Program-made: the position numbers and the translations under genes
DNA from: JADDRA01 sp038233555
GTDB lineage: Bacteria; Actinomycetota; Acidimicrobiia; Acidimicrobiales; CADCSY01
Assembly (NCBI GenBank): GCA_038233555.1
Contig: JBBSLT010000017.1
Location: 1 to 24,370, forward strand
Direction of reading: 5' to 3'
DNA: 24,370 nucleotides
The notes under the pieces: generated by a model
What the model saw: only the letters and a program-made list of their open reading frames with translations
Told to the model about the DNA's origin: nothing
Databases searched by the model: none
Shown here: positions 7,022 through 13,851 of the stretch, piece by piece
How the letters are laid out: each line of letters opens with the position of its first letter
How positions within the stretch are numbered: position 1 is the stretch's first letter

Positions 7022-7960
7022 CTACTCCTTGATCCGCAGTGACAAGCCGCGCTCGTCGAGCTTCTCGGCCACTTCATCGAGAGACTTCTGGCCGAAGTTG
7101 GTGATGGCCAGTAGCTCTTCCTCGTTCTTTTGCAGCAGCTCGCCCACGGTATTGACCTGGGCCCGCTTGAGGCAGTTGCGAGGTCGCTCGGAGAGGTCGA
7201 GGTCCTCGATGAGCAGGTCGAGATCGGATGAGCCGCTGATGACGCGCCCCACCTCACCCAGCTCCAGGCCTTGGGCGACGTCGCTCATGTCGGCCACCAG
7301 GCCGACCAGCGAGCGCAGGGTCTGGCCGGCCGAGGCCAGGGCCTCTCGCGGTGAGATCGACCCGTCGGTCTCGATGTCGAGCATCAGGCGGTCGAAGTTC
7401 GTCGACTGCTCCACCCGGGTCGGCTCCACGGAGAACGTCACCCGCCGCACGGGCGAGAAGATGGCGTCGACAGGGATGAGGCCGATGGTGGCCGAGGTGT
7501 TGGCCCGGTCGGCGGAGACGTAGCCCCGACCCTGCTCGACGGTGATGTCGATCGACAGCCGCCCCTTGGCGTTGAGCGAAGCCACGTACAGGTCGGGATT
7601 GAGGATCTCGACGTCGGCGGTGGCCTGGATGTCGCCGGCGCTGACCTCTGCGGGCCCTTGCACGTCGAGGCGCAGAACGACCGGATGCTCGGCGGTGCTG
7701 GTGAGCACCACGTCCTTCAGGCTGAGGATGATGTCGGTGACGTCCTCGGTGACGCCGGCGATGGTGGAGAACTCGTGCAGCGCGTCGTCGAAGCGCACCT
7801 GGGTAATCGCCGCCCCCGGGATCGACGACAACAGGGTACGACGCAAGGCATTGCCGAGGGTGTGACCGAAACCCGGCTCCAGAGGGCTGACCGCGAAGCG
7901 CTGTCGGTTCTCCTCGGGCTCGGTGACGGGCTCGACGCTCGGACGTTGGATGACCAGCAT
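7022..7960 (-). CDS. rpoA: RNA polymerase alpha subunit
   Basis: The 312-aa product is the scaffold for RNA polymerase assembly and a target of activators. The N-terminal domain carries GFGHTLGNALRRTLLSSIPGAA; the linker is short. The C-terminal domain (about 245-308) has ERPRNCLKRAQVNTVGEL and FGQKSLDEVAEKL. The arginine, asparagine, lysine and serine that contact UP-element DNA in E. coli (R265, N268, K298, S299) appear conserved, but the residue equivalent to Ser266 is proline. AAGGAG sits 9 nt before the ATG. An 82-nt spacer separates it from rpsD. Confidence 0.99.
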   Translation of the reverse strand: MLVIQRPSVEPVTEPEENRQRFAVSPLEPGFGHTLGNALRRTLLSSIPGAAITQVRFDDALHEFSTIAGVTEDVTDIILSLKDVVLTSTAEHPVVLRLDVQGPAEVSAGDIQATADVEILNPDLYVASLNAKGRLSIDITVEQGRGYVSADRANTSATIGLIPVDAIFSPVRRVTFSVEPTRVEQSTNFDRLMLDIETDGSISPREALASAGQTLRSLVGLVADMSDVAQGLELGEVGRVISGSSDLDLLIEDLDLSERPRNCLKRAQVNTVGELLQKNEEELLAITNFGQKSLDEVAEKLDERGLSLRIKE

Positions 7961-8042
7961 GAACTTCTTCTCCTTGTGATCCTCTGTCGTGGGGTCCCGG
8001 GCCCGGATCGGACAGCGCAGGGACGCCTGGTGCAGACGAGCC

Positions 8043-8672
8043 CTACTTGCTGTAGAGCTCGACGATCAGCTGCTCTCGTACGGGAACGTCGATGTGCTCG
8101 CGCATCGGAACGTCGCGCACGGTGACGGAGGCCGCCTGGGGTGCCCCTTCGAGCCATGGCGGAACCTGACGATCGATCGTGTCGAGGTTATGGCGGATGA
8201 CGATCATGGCCTTGGCCCGCTCGCCTAGCTCCACCTCTTCGCCCTTGCGCAAGGTGTAGGACGGAATGGTGACCCGCCGCCCGTTCACCTTGACGTGGCC
8301 GTGGCGCACGAGCTGGCGGGCCTGGGACCGGCTGGCCCCCCACCCGGCCCGGAACACCACGTTGTCGAGACGGAGCTCGAGCATGCGCAGCAAGTTCTCG
8401 CCGGTGACGCCCTTTTGGCGGTTGGCCTCTTGGTAGAGGTTACGGAACTGCTTCTCCATGAGGCCGTAGATGCGCCGGGCCTTCTGCTTCTCCCGGAGCT
8501 GCACCAGGTACTCGGAGTCCTTGCGCCGGAGCTGGGTGCGACCGTGCTCACCCGGCGGGTAGGGGCGCCGCTCGATGGGGCACTTCATGGTGTCGCACTT
8601 GGCCCCCTTCAAGAACAGCTTCATCTTCTCCCGGCGGCACAAGCGGCACACCGGCCCGGTGTAACGGGCCAT
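8043..8672 (-). CDS. rpsD: 30S ribosomal protein S4 (zinc-binding form)
   Basis: The 209-aa product starts MARYTGPVCRLCRREKMKLFLKG at 8672. The N-terminal cysteines (CRLC plus KCDTMKC) make the C+ zinc-finger form. The S4 RNA-binding domain is seen as MLELRLDNVVFRAG and ARQLVRHGHVKVNGRRV. The start overlaps the rpsK stop by 1 nt (TGATG). A much longer in-frame reading upstream runs through rpsK and rpsM in another frame and is not real. In many bacteria S4 is the autoregulator of this operon. Confidence 0.98.
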   Translation of the reverse strand: MARYTGPVCRLCRREKMKLFLKGAKCDTMKCPIERRPYPPGEHGRTQLRRKDSEYLVQLREKQKARRIYGLMEKQFRNLYQEANRQKGVTGENLLRMLELRLDNVVFRAGWGASRSQARQLVRHGHVKVNGRRVTIPSYTLRKGEEVELGERAKAMIVIRHNLDTIDRQVPPWLEGAPQAASVTVRDVPMREHIDVPVREQLIVELYSK

Positions 8673-9070
8673 CAGACACGCCTCCTCTTCGGTGGGCGAC
8701 AGCCATTGTGGGGCATCGGCGTGACGTCCTTGATGCCGGTGACCTCGATCCCGGTGCTCATGATCGATCGGATGGCCGTCTCCCGGCCCGAACCCGGCCC
8801 CTTGACCTGCACGTCGACCCGACGCACGCCGTGCTCCATGGCCCGCCGGGCGCACTGCTCGGCCGCCATCTGGGCGGCGTAGGGGGTGGACTTGCGCGAC
8901 CCCTTGAAGCCGACGTTGCCAGCAGAGGCCCAGGCCAACACGTTGCCCTCCTGGTCGCTGATGCTGACGATGGTGTTGTTGAAGGAACTCTTGATATGAG
9001 CGATGCCGTGGGTGACGTTCTTTCGCTCGCGTCGGCGAGGTCGACGTCCTCCGGGCTTGGGCTTGGCCAT
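8672..9070 (-). CDS. rpsK: 30S ribosomal protein S11
   Basis: The 132-aa product shows GIAHIKSSFNNTIVSISDQEGNVLAWASAG, FKGSRKSTPYAAQMAAE and GPGSGRETAIRSI, and ends PHNGCRPPKRRRV. All are typical S11 features. It lies 3 nt after rpsM and is coupled to rpsD through a TGATG overlap. Confidence 0.98.
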   Translation of the reverse strand: MAKPKPGGRRPRRRERKNVTHGIAHIKSSFNNTIVSISDQEGNVLAWASAGNVGFKGSRKSTPYAAQMAAEQCARRAMEHGVRRVDVQVKGPGSGRETAIRSIMSTGIEVTGIKDVTPMPHNGCRPPKRRRV

Positions 9071-9073
9071 GTC

Positions 9074-9451
9074 CTACTTCCTGACTTTCTTCTTGCCGGC
9101 CACGGTCTTCTTCGGACCTTTGCGGGTGCGGGCGTTGGTGTGGGTGCGCTGGCCGTGTACGGGAAGGCCCCGGCGGTGTCGCAACCCCTGGTAGCAACCG
9201 ATCTCCATCTTGCGCTTGATGTCGGTCGACACCTCCCGGCGAAGGTCGCCCTCCACCCGCAGGTTCTGGTCGACCCAGCCCCGGATCTTGGTGACCTCGT
9301 CGTCGGTGAGGTCACGCACACGGGTATTGCGGTCGACCTCGACGGCGTCGCAGATCTGACGGGCGAGGGACGGCCCTACGCCGTAGATATAGGTGAGGGC
9401 GATTTCCAACCGCTTCTCGCGGGGGACGTCGACTCCTGAGATCCGTGCCAT
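9074..9451 (-). CDS. rpsM: 30S ribosomal protein S13
   Basis: The 125-aa product begins MARISGVDVPREKRLEIALTYIYGVG and carries the conserved GLRHRRGLPVHGQRTHTNARTRKG near the C-terminus. That segment reaches the tRNA and the subunit bridge in known structures. The spacing of 3 nt to both rpmJ and rpsK indicates co-translation. Confidence 0.98.
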   Translation of the reverse strand: MARISGVDVPREKRLEIALTYIYGVGPSLARQICDAVEVDRNTRVRDLTDDEVTKIRGWVDQNLRVEGDLRREVSTDIKRKMEIGCYQGLRHRRGLPVHGQRTHTNARTRKGPKKTVAGKKKVRK

Positions 9452-9454
9452 GGG

Positions 9455-9568
9455 CTACCCCTGCCGTTGCTTGTGGCGAGGGTTGGTGCAGATGACGTGG
9501 ACCCGCCCGTGGCGGCGAATCACCTTGCACTTCTCGCACATCGGTTTGACGCTCGGACGAACTTTCAT
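9455..9568 (-). CDS. rpmJ: 50S ribosomal protein L36
   Basis: A 37-aa gene read directly from the sequence: MKVRPSVKPMCEKCKVIRR, then HGRVHVICTNPRHKQRQG. Cys11, Cys14, Cys27 and His33 form the zinc ribbon of the C+ type. The ATG overlaps the infA stop by one base (TGATG). Canonical position between infA and rpsM. Confidence 0.97.
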   Translation of the reverse strand: MKVRPSVKPMCEKCKVIRRHGRVHVICTNPRHKQRQG

Positions 9569-9792
9569 CACTTGTACCTGTAGGTGATCCGGCCTCGTGT
9601 GAGGTCATAGGGGGTGAGCTCCACCTGGACACGATCCCCGGGGAGGATGCGGATGTAGTGCATCCGCATCTTGCCCGAGATGTGGGCGAGAACCTCATGT
9701 CCGTTGTCGAGCTCGACCCGGAACATGGCGTTGGGAAGGGGTTCGGTGACCTTCCCTTCGAGCACGATCGCGTCTTCCTTGGGCTTGGGCAG
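9568..9792 (-). CDS. infA: Translation initiation factor IF-1, probable CTG start
   Basis: The body EPLPNAMFRVELDNGHEVLAHISGKM and the ending YDLTRGRITYRYK identify IF-1, which occupies the 30S A site during initiation. The first ordinary start in frame is GTG 9765, giving only 65 aa beginning at LEGKV. That loses the KEDAIVLEG segment that aligns with KEDNIEMQG at the N-terminus of E. coli IF-1. Upstream in frame no ATG, GTG or TTG is found. However, a CTG at 9790-9792 gives MPKPKEDAIVLEGKV and 74 aa, the normal length, and is preceded by GGAAAGG with a 6-nt spacer. CTG is therefore preferred; the GTG form remains the conservative alternative. Confidence 0.9.
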   Translation of the reverse strand: MPKPKEDAIVLEGKVTEPLPNAMFRVELDNGHEVLAHISGKMRMHYIRILPGDRVQVELTPYDLTRGRITYRYK

Positions 9793-9884
9793 GGTAAACC
9801 TTTCCGAGATGGCAACGGGGACAGGATCGGCGTCACCAAGGGGCGAACCAGGAGGTGACGCGGCGACCCGAGGGCCGGCTCGCT

Positions 9885-9915
9885 AGCCTAGCCTGTCGAT
9901 TCTCCGATGCCACAA
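9885..9915 (-). promoter_or_regulatory. Candidate promoter for the infA-rplQ (alpha) cluster
   Basis: On the minus strand TTGTGG (9910-9915) and TAGGCT (9885-9890) are separated by 19 nt in the 141-nt map-infA spacer. Spacing is a little long. The downstream leader to infA would be about 85 nt. A 6-bp inverted repeat (9906-9911 with 9920-9925) overlaps the -35-like element. Weak, motif-only evidence. Confidence 0.3.
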
Positions 9916-9933
9916 GCGGGGCATCTGCACCCC

Positions 9934-10674
9934 CTACGGCAGGGTGAGGACCTCGGGGCCATTCTCGGTGATGGCGATGCTGTGCTCGAAATGGGCCGAG
10001 AGCGAACCATCGAGGGTGACGACGCCCCAACCGTCGGCCAGGACTTGCGTCTCCTTGTCGCCGAGATTGACCATGGGCTCGACGGCGAAGACGTTGCCCA
10101 CCCGGAGCTTGGGACCCTTGCCGGGGTCACCGTAGTTGGGCACCTCGGGCTTCTCGTGCATGGCCGTACCGATGGCGTGACCGACGTACTCGCGCACCAC
10201 CGAATAGCCCGCCCCTTCGGCGACGGTCTGCACGGCGTGGCCGATGTCGGAGATCCGATTGCCGTCGCGCATCTGGGCGATGCCGGCCCACAAGCTTTCC
10301 TCGGTGACCCGCAACAGCTTCTCGGCGTCAGCTGAGATCTCGCCCACCGGCCACGTGTTGGCGGCGTCGCCGTGGTAGCCCTGGATGATCGCCCCGCAGT
10401 CGATGGAGATGATGTCACCCTCGTCGAAGGGCTCGTCGTTGGGGATGCCGTGCACGATCATGTCGTTGGGAGACGAGCAGATGACGGCCGGGAAGCCCTG
10501 ATAGCCGAGGAAGTTCGATCGGGCACCGTTGCGCTCGATGACCTCGCGACCGATGGCATCGAGTTGGAGCCCGGTGACCCCGGGGCGGATGGCTTCACGA
10601 ATGCGGTCGTGCATCTCGGCTACCACCCGGCCAGCCTTGCGCATCTTGGCGATCTCGTCAGCGCTGCGTCTCAT
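9934..10674 (-). CDS. map: Methionine aminopeptidase, type I
   Basis: Removes initiator methionine. The 246-aa product has the five metal ligands in order: Asp in SIDCGA, Asp in YHGDAANT, His in VGHAIG, Glu in FAVEPM and Glu in AHFEHS. There is no N-terminal SH3 or zinc-finger extension. It lies 22 nt after secY. adk, which normally separates secY and map, is not there. Confidence 0.97.
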   Translation of the reverse strand: MRRSADEIAKMRKAGRVVAEMHDRIREAIRPGVTGLQLDAIGREVIERNGARSNFLGYQGFPAVICSSPNDMIVHGIPNDEPFDEGDIISIDCGAIIQGYHGDAANTWPVGEISADAEKLLRVTEESLWAGIAQMRDGNRISDIGHAVQTVAEGAGYSVVREYVGHAIGTAMHEKPEVPNYGDPGKGPKLRVGNVFAVEPMVNLGDKETQVLADGWGVVTLDGSLSAHFEHSIAITENGPEVLTLP

Positions 10675-10696
10675 AGCGATTGAGCCTACCGAGCGC

Positions 10697-12004
10697 CTAC
10701 TTGAGGAAGCTCTCGTAGTTGCGCATCATCAGCTGGCTGTCGATCTGCTTCATGGTCTCGAGAGCTACGCCGACGGCGATGAGGAGCGAGATGCCACCGA
10801 AGCCCTCGAAGCCCCGAATGCCATAGAGGGCCAGCAGCACCGAGGGCAGGAGGGCGACGACGGCGATGAACAGGGCACCGGGCAGGGTGATGCGGGAGAG
10901 GATCTTGGCCAGGTGGCGCTCGGTCTGGGGTCCGGGACGGATGCCGGGGATGAACCCGCCCTGTTTGCGGATGGTGTCGGCCTGCTTGACGGGATCGAAG
11001 GTGATGGCGGTGTAGAAATAGGCGAAGAAGACGATCATCAGCCCGAAGATGGCGATGTAGACGAAGTTGTCGGGCGCCAGCAGGTTCTCGCTGATCCAGG
11101 TCCGGATGCTGTCCCAGACCCCGCCAGTGGGCAACACGTTGGTGAGCAGGACCGGCAGGTAGAGCACCGAGCTGGCGAAGATCACGGGGATCACGCCGGA
11201 CTGGTTGACCTTGAGCGGGATGTAGCTGCTCTGGCCGCCGTACTGGCGCCGGCCGACCACCCGCTTGGCGAACTGCACGGGGATGCGGCGCTGACCCTGT
11301 TCGACGAAGACGATGGCCACCAGAGCCACCAGGGCCAAGATGACCACGAGGGCGAAGACCACGTTGCCGCCTTCGGCCCGCACCAGGGCGCCGCCGGAGG
11401 GAATGGCACTGACCACCGAAGCGAAGATGATGAGGGACATCCCGTTGCCCACCCCGCGTTGGGTGATGAGCTCGCCCATCCACATGATGAGGGCGGTGCC
11501 GGCGGTCAGCGACAACACGACGAGGAGCACGCGGGGGACGGTGAAGGTGGGGATGAGGTCGATGGCCTGATCACCGAAGAGCCCCCCACCGCCGTTGTGA
11601 AAGAGGAAGGCCAGGCCCGTGGATTGCAGCAGGGCCAGTGCCACGGTGAGGTACCGGGTCCATTGCGTGATCTTCTTCTGACCCACCGCCCCCTGCTGTT
11701 GCCACTGCTCGAGCTTGGGGATCACCACTGCCAGCACCTGCATGATGATCGAGGCGGTGATGTAGGGCATGATCCCGAGACCAAAGACGGCCATACGAGT
11801 CAGCGCCCCTCCGGAGAAGAAGCTCAAGAACCCGAGCACCCCTCCCTCGCTCGCCTGCTGCTCGAGCTGCTGCACGGCGCTGAAGTCCACGCCGGGCGTC
11901 GGCACATGCGAGCCGAAGCGGTACAGGGCGATGATGAGCAGGGTGAAGAGGATCTTGTTGCGCAGATCCTCCACCTTGAACATGTTCTTCAGGCTGGACA
12001 GCAC
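10697..12004 (-). CDS. secY: Protein translocase subunit SecY
   Basis: Channel subunit of the Sec translocon in the inner membrane. The 435-aa product shows the ten-helix pattern: an N-terminal helix followed by ALYRFGSHVPTPGVD, the FFSGGALTRMAVFGLGIMPYITASI plug/TM2 region, GNGMSLIIFA, the cytosolic loop GQRRIPVQFAKRVVGRR, PLKVNQSGVIPVIFASS and the C-terminal loop GGFIPGIRPGPQTERHL. The GTG start at 12004 has a GAGGAG ribosome binding site with a 6-nt spacer. Its usual upstream neighbour rplO is about 1.1 kb away because an accessory gene lies between them. Confidence 0.98.
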   Translation of the reverse strand: MLSSLKNMFKVEDLRNKILFTLLIIALYRFGSHVPTPGVDFSAVQQLEQQASEGGVLGFLSFFSGGALTRMAVFGLGIMPYITASIIMQVLAVVIPKLEQWQQQGAVGQKKITQWTRYLTVALALLQSTGLAFLFHNGGGGLFGDQAIDLIPTFTVPRVLLVVLSLTAGTALIMWMGELITQRGVGNGMSLIIFASVVSAIPSGGALVRAEGGNVVFALVVILALVALVAIVFVEQGQRRIPVQFAKRVVGRRQYGGQSSYIPLKVNQSGVIPVIFASSVLYLPVLLTNVLPTGGVWDSIRTWISENLLAPDNFVYIAIFGLMIVFFAYFYTAITFDPVKQADTIRKQGGFIPGIRPGPQTERHLAKILSRITLPGALFIAVVALLPSVLLALYGIRGFEGFGGISLLIAVGVALETMKQIDSQLMMRNYESFLK

Positions 12005-12069
12005 AAGTAGCTCCTCAGAGGCGTCGGACCGGGCCAGAAGCCCCCCGGTACTCTACCGGCTCTGCCCGC

Positions 12070-12101
12070 CCCCACCGCCCCACCGCCCCACCGCCCCACC
12101 G
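12070..12101 (-). repeat. 8-bp G-rich tandem repeat upstream of secY
   Basis: The plus strand repeats an 8-bp unit (ACCGCCCC) about four times, with adenines at 12074, 12082, 12090 and 12098. The minus strand, and therefore the secY-sense RNA, is a series of GGGG/GG blocks able to form a G-quadruplex. It lies between the accessory gene and secY, about 70 nt before the secY start. Confidence 0.8.
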
Positions 12102-12106
12102 GCCCA

Positions 12107-12154
12107 GCTTTGTGGTCACTTGTGGACCTATGCGGTCCGGGAGTGACCAGAAAG
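12107..12154. repeat. Inverted-repeat hairpin at the 3' side of the AbiEi/DUF559 gene
   Basis: TGGTCACT (12113-12120) pairs perfectly with AGTGACCA (12142-12149). A nested GGACC/GGTCC stem (12124-12128 with 12134-12138) sits inside. The arms extend to a CTTTNTGGTCACT motif on each side with one mismatch. The structure overlaps the stop codon of the gene at 12128. The same motif pair recurs on the other side of the gene at 13104-13150. No T-run follows the stem on either strand, so it is not a classic terminator. Confidence 0.8.
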
Positions 12155-13048
12155 GGCGAGAGCAGCTCGGACGTCTCGCACCAAGTCAGCGGGACGGGTC
12201 CTCGCCGTTACCGGGAGCATCGTCCAGCCAAGGGCCACGAGGAGGCGGGTGCGCTCGCGATCGCGGTGGAAGGCGGTGAACGTGCCGTGGGTGTCCCACC
12301 CGTCGAACTCCAGACCAACCAGATCAGGTGGGTAGGCAAGATCGAGATCGAACCAGCGTGACCCGATCCATACCCGATGCTGCTGGACGGGCACCGGCAG
12401 ACCGGCCGCCACCAGAACCTGCTTCACCCACAGTTCCCGGTCGCTGCCGCCAGGGTCGTAACCTGGCTGTCGCTCGGCCAGAACATGACGCAAGGCCACC
12501 GTGATCCTTCGGCCAGGGCCAGTGTCGACCCGGGAATGACAGGCACGCAGGTCGGCCAAGGTGACCAGCTTGCGGCGCAACGCATCGTCGACCACAGAGC
12601 CCAGTCGCCCCGGCCGGACGAGTCCGCTCGTGTCGACAAGGGTCCGGGCGGGGGTGGTGACCGGAATGCCCTTGCAGCGGATGAGGTCGGCCAGCGCCAA
12701 CGGGGACCGGCGATGGTGAACGATGCCCTCGTGGCGAAGTCGAATGCCCGGCGGAGTCGTGACGTGGATGCCGCTTGACTCGGGGACCTGCAGGCCCCAG
12801 AGCCAGCCGGCCGTCAGGTGGGAGGCGACGGCGCCCTCGGAGATCAGGCAGGCGCCCAGGATGGCCTGCACTCGAGAAGGCGGGGCGCCGGCGATGGCGA
12901 ACACCCCCTTGCGAAGCCGACGCCACCGTCCTGACGCGAGGCGCCAGGCGATCTCCCCCTCGCTGAGCCCGACTCGCCTGGCCTGCTCCCGGGTGATCAG
13001 GCCGTGTTGACGCTCGGCGAGTCGCGCTACCACCTCGTCCCTGGACAT
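12128..13048 (-). CDS. AbiEi-type antitoxin-like HTH protein with C-terminal DUF559 nuclease-fold domain
   Basis: The 306-aa product has two parts. Residues 1-150 resemble AbiEi antitoxin proteins: a winged-helix stretch HGLITREQARRVGLSEGEI, RRLRKGVFAIAG, ASHLTAGWLWGL and IPVTTPARTLVD. Residues about 200-295 resemble DUF559, a Vsr/PD-(D/E)XK-like fold: SDRELWVKQVL (Glu205), WFDLDLAYPPDLVGLEFDG (Asp234/236, Glu247, Asp249), FHRDRERTRLLVALGW. Such genes are common orphans in actinobacteria; function is unproven, with DNA binding or cleavage and defence or toxin-antitoxin roles proposed by family resemblance. No AbiEii toxin partner is adjacent. The ATG at 13048 lacks a clear ribosome binding site. 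The gene interrupts the rplO-secY junction and is flanked by matching inverted repeats, suggesting acquisition. Confidence 0.85.
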   Translation of the reverse strand: MSRDEVVARLAERQHGLITREQARRVGLSEGEIAWRLASGRWRRLRKGVFAIAGAPPSRVQAILGACLISEGAVASHLTAGWLWGLQVPESSGIHVTTPPGIRLRHEGIVHHRRSPLALADLIRCKGIPVTTPARTLVDTSGLVRPGRLGSVVDDALRRKLVTLADLRACHSRVDTGPGRRITVALRHVLAERQPGYDPGGSDRELWVKQVLVAAGLPVPVQQHRVWIGSRWFDLDLAYPPDLVGLEFDGWDTHGTFTAFHRDRERTRLLVALGWTMLPVTARTRPADLVRDVRAALALSGHSRTA

Positions 13049-13103
13049 GACCGCATCATGGCGCCCAGGTGCGACAAGAACCCCAGATCCCCGGCCCTCG
13101 GCG

Positions 13104-13150
13104 CTTTCTGGTCACTACCAGCCCTCTACCGGCCACCAGTGACCAAAAAG
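13104..13150. repeat. Inverted-repeat hairpin at the 5' side of the AbiEi/DUF559 gene
   Basis: TGGTCACT (13109-13116) pairs with AGTGACCA (13138-13145), extended to CTTTCTGGTCACT and, on the other strand, CTTTTTGGTCACT. The 21-nt loop contains CTCTACCGGC (13124-13133), a 10-mer found again at 12051-12060 on the other side of the gene. It lies between the rplO stop and the accessory gene, about 56 nt upstream of its start. Confidence 0.8.
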
Positions 13151-13159
13151 GCGGAAGGG

Positions 13160-13648
13160 CTACCGGTTGGTGAGGGCGTTGCCGCGGGCGGGTGGGCGGC
13201 GGTCGCCGTAAGGCAGAGGAAGCACCTCGATGGTGCCGCCGGCGCCGGTGATGGCCGCTTCGGCCGACGTCGAGAAGGCGTGGGCCGAGACCTGCAGCGC
13301 CCGGGTGAGCTCACCCCGTCCGAGCACCTTGACCGACCCCTTCTTGTGGACCAAGCCCTTGGCCCGAAGAGTCTCGGGGGTCACCACGTCGCCTGCGAAG
13401 GACTCCAGGGCGTCGAGGTTGACCACCACGTAGGACACCCGAAACGGATTGGTGAAGCCCTTGAGCTTGGGTACCCGGCGCTGCAGCGGCATCTGGCCGC
13501 CCTCGAAGCCAACAGGGACCTTGCTCCGGGCCCGCTGGCCCTTGCTGCCCCGACCCGCCGTCTTGCCGCCGTGGCCCCCGATGCCGCGCCCGACGCGTCG
13601 GCGTCGGGTGTTGGAGCCGGGAGCGGGACGAAGTTCGTGAACCTTCAC
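13160..13648 (-). CDS. rplO: 50S ribosomal protein L15
   Basis: The 162-aa product starts with GTG 13648 (MKVHELRPAPGSNTRRRRVG), preceded by AAGGAG. It contains the Gly/Arg-rich segment RGIGGHGGKTAGRGSKGQ and GFEGGQMPLQRRVPKLKGF, typical of L15. The GTG overlaps the rpmD stop as GTGA. The C-terminal part is less conserved, ending GNALTNR. A longer upstream reading through rpmD is rejected. Confidence 0.97.
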   Translation of the reverse strand: MKVHELRPAPGSNTRRRRVGRGIGGHGGKTAGRGSKGQRARSKVPVGFEGGQMPLQRRVPKLKGFTNPFRVSYVVVNLDALESFAGDVVTPETLRAKGLVHKKGSVKVLGRGELTRALQVSAHAFSTSAEAAITGAGGTIEVLPLPYGDRRPPARGNALTNR

Positions 13649-13851
13649 GTCGTCTCTCCTTGCGAATTTACGGGACGAACCTCGATCAGATGAGGGACTC
13701 GGGCGATCATGCCCCGGATCTCCGGGCGGTCGGGCAGCACGTTGGTGCGACCGATGCGGCCCAGGCCGAGCGCCCGTAGCGTGCCTCGATGCTTGGGCTT
13801 GGTCCCGATCCCGGAGCGGATCTGGGTGACCGACAGCGACTGCTCGGCCAT
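13645..13851 (-). CDS. rpmD: 50S ribosomal protein L30
   Basis: The 68-aa product contains VTQIRSGIGTKPKHRGTLRALGLGRIG, typical of bacterial L30. ATG 13851 overlaps the rpsE stop by 1 nt and has AGAGGTGG just upstream; a GTG one codon earlier is less well placed. Its stop overlaps the rplO start by 4 nt. Confidence 0.96.
   Translation of the reverse strand: MAEQSLSVTQIRSGIGTKPKHRGTLRALGLGRIGRTNVLPDRPEIRGMIARVPHLIEVRPVNSQGETT

Noticed and set aside
8673..9197. An extended N-terminus for S4 reading through rpsK and into rpsM
   Set aside because: It runs in another frame of conserved genes; the S4 start MARYTGPVCRLC at 8672 is unmistakable.
10529..12010. A 493-codon open frame on the plus strand opposite secY and map
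   Set aside because: It is antisense to two certain genes, is rich in His, Gly, Asp and Glu as GC-rich shadows are, and shows no family motif.
12070..12101. CRISPR-like repeat
   Set aside because: The repeats are 8 bp, directly adjacent and lack spacers; they are a simple tandem repeat.
13104..13150. Intrinsic terminator after rplO
   Set aside because: On the transcribed strand the T-run comes before the stem rather than after it, so it does not fit an intrinsic terminator; treated as a repeat instead.
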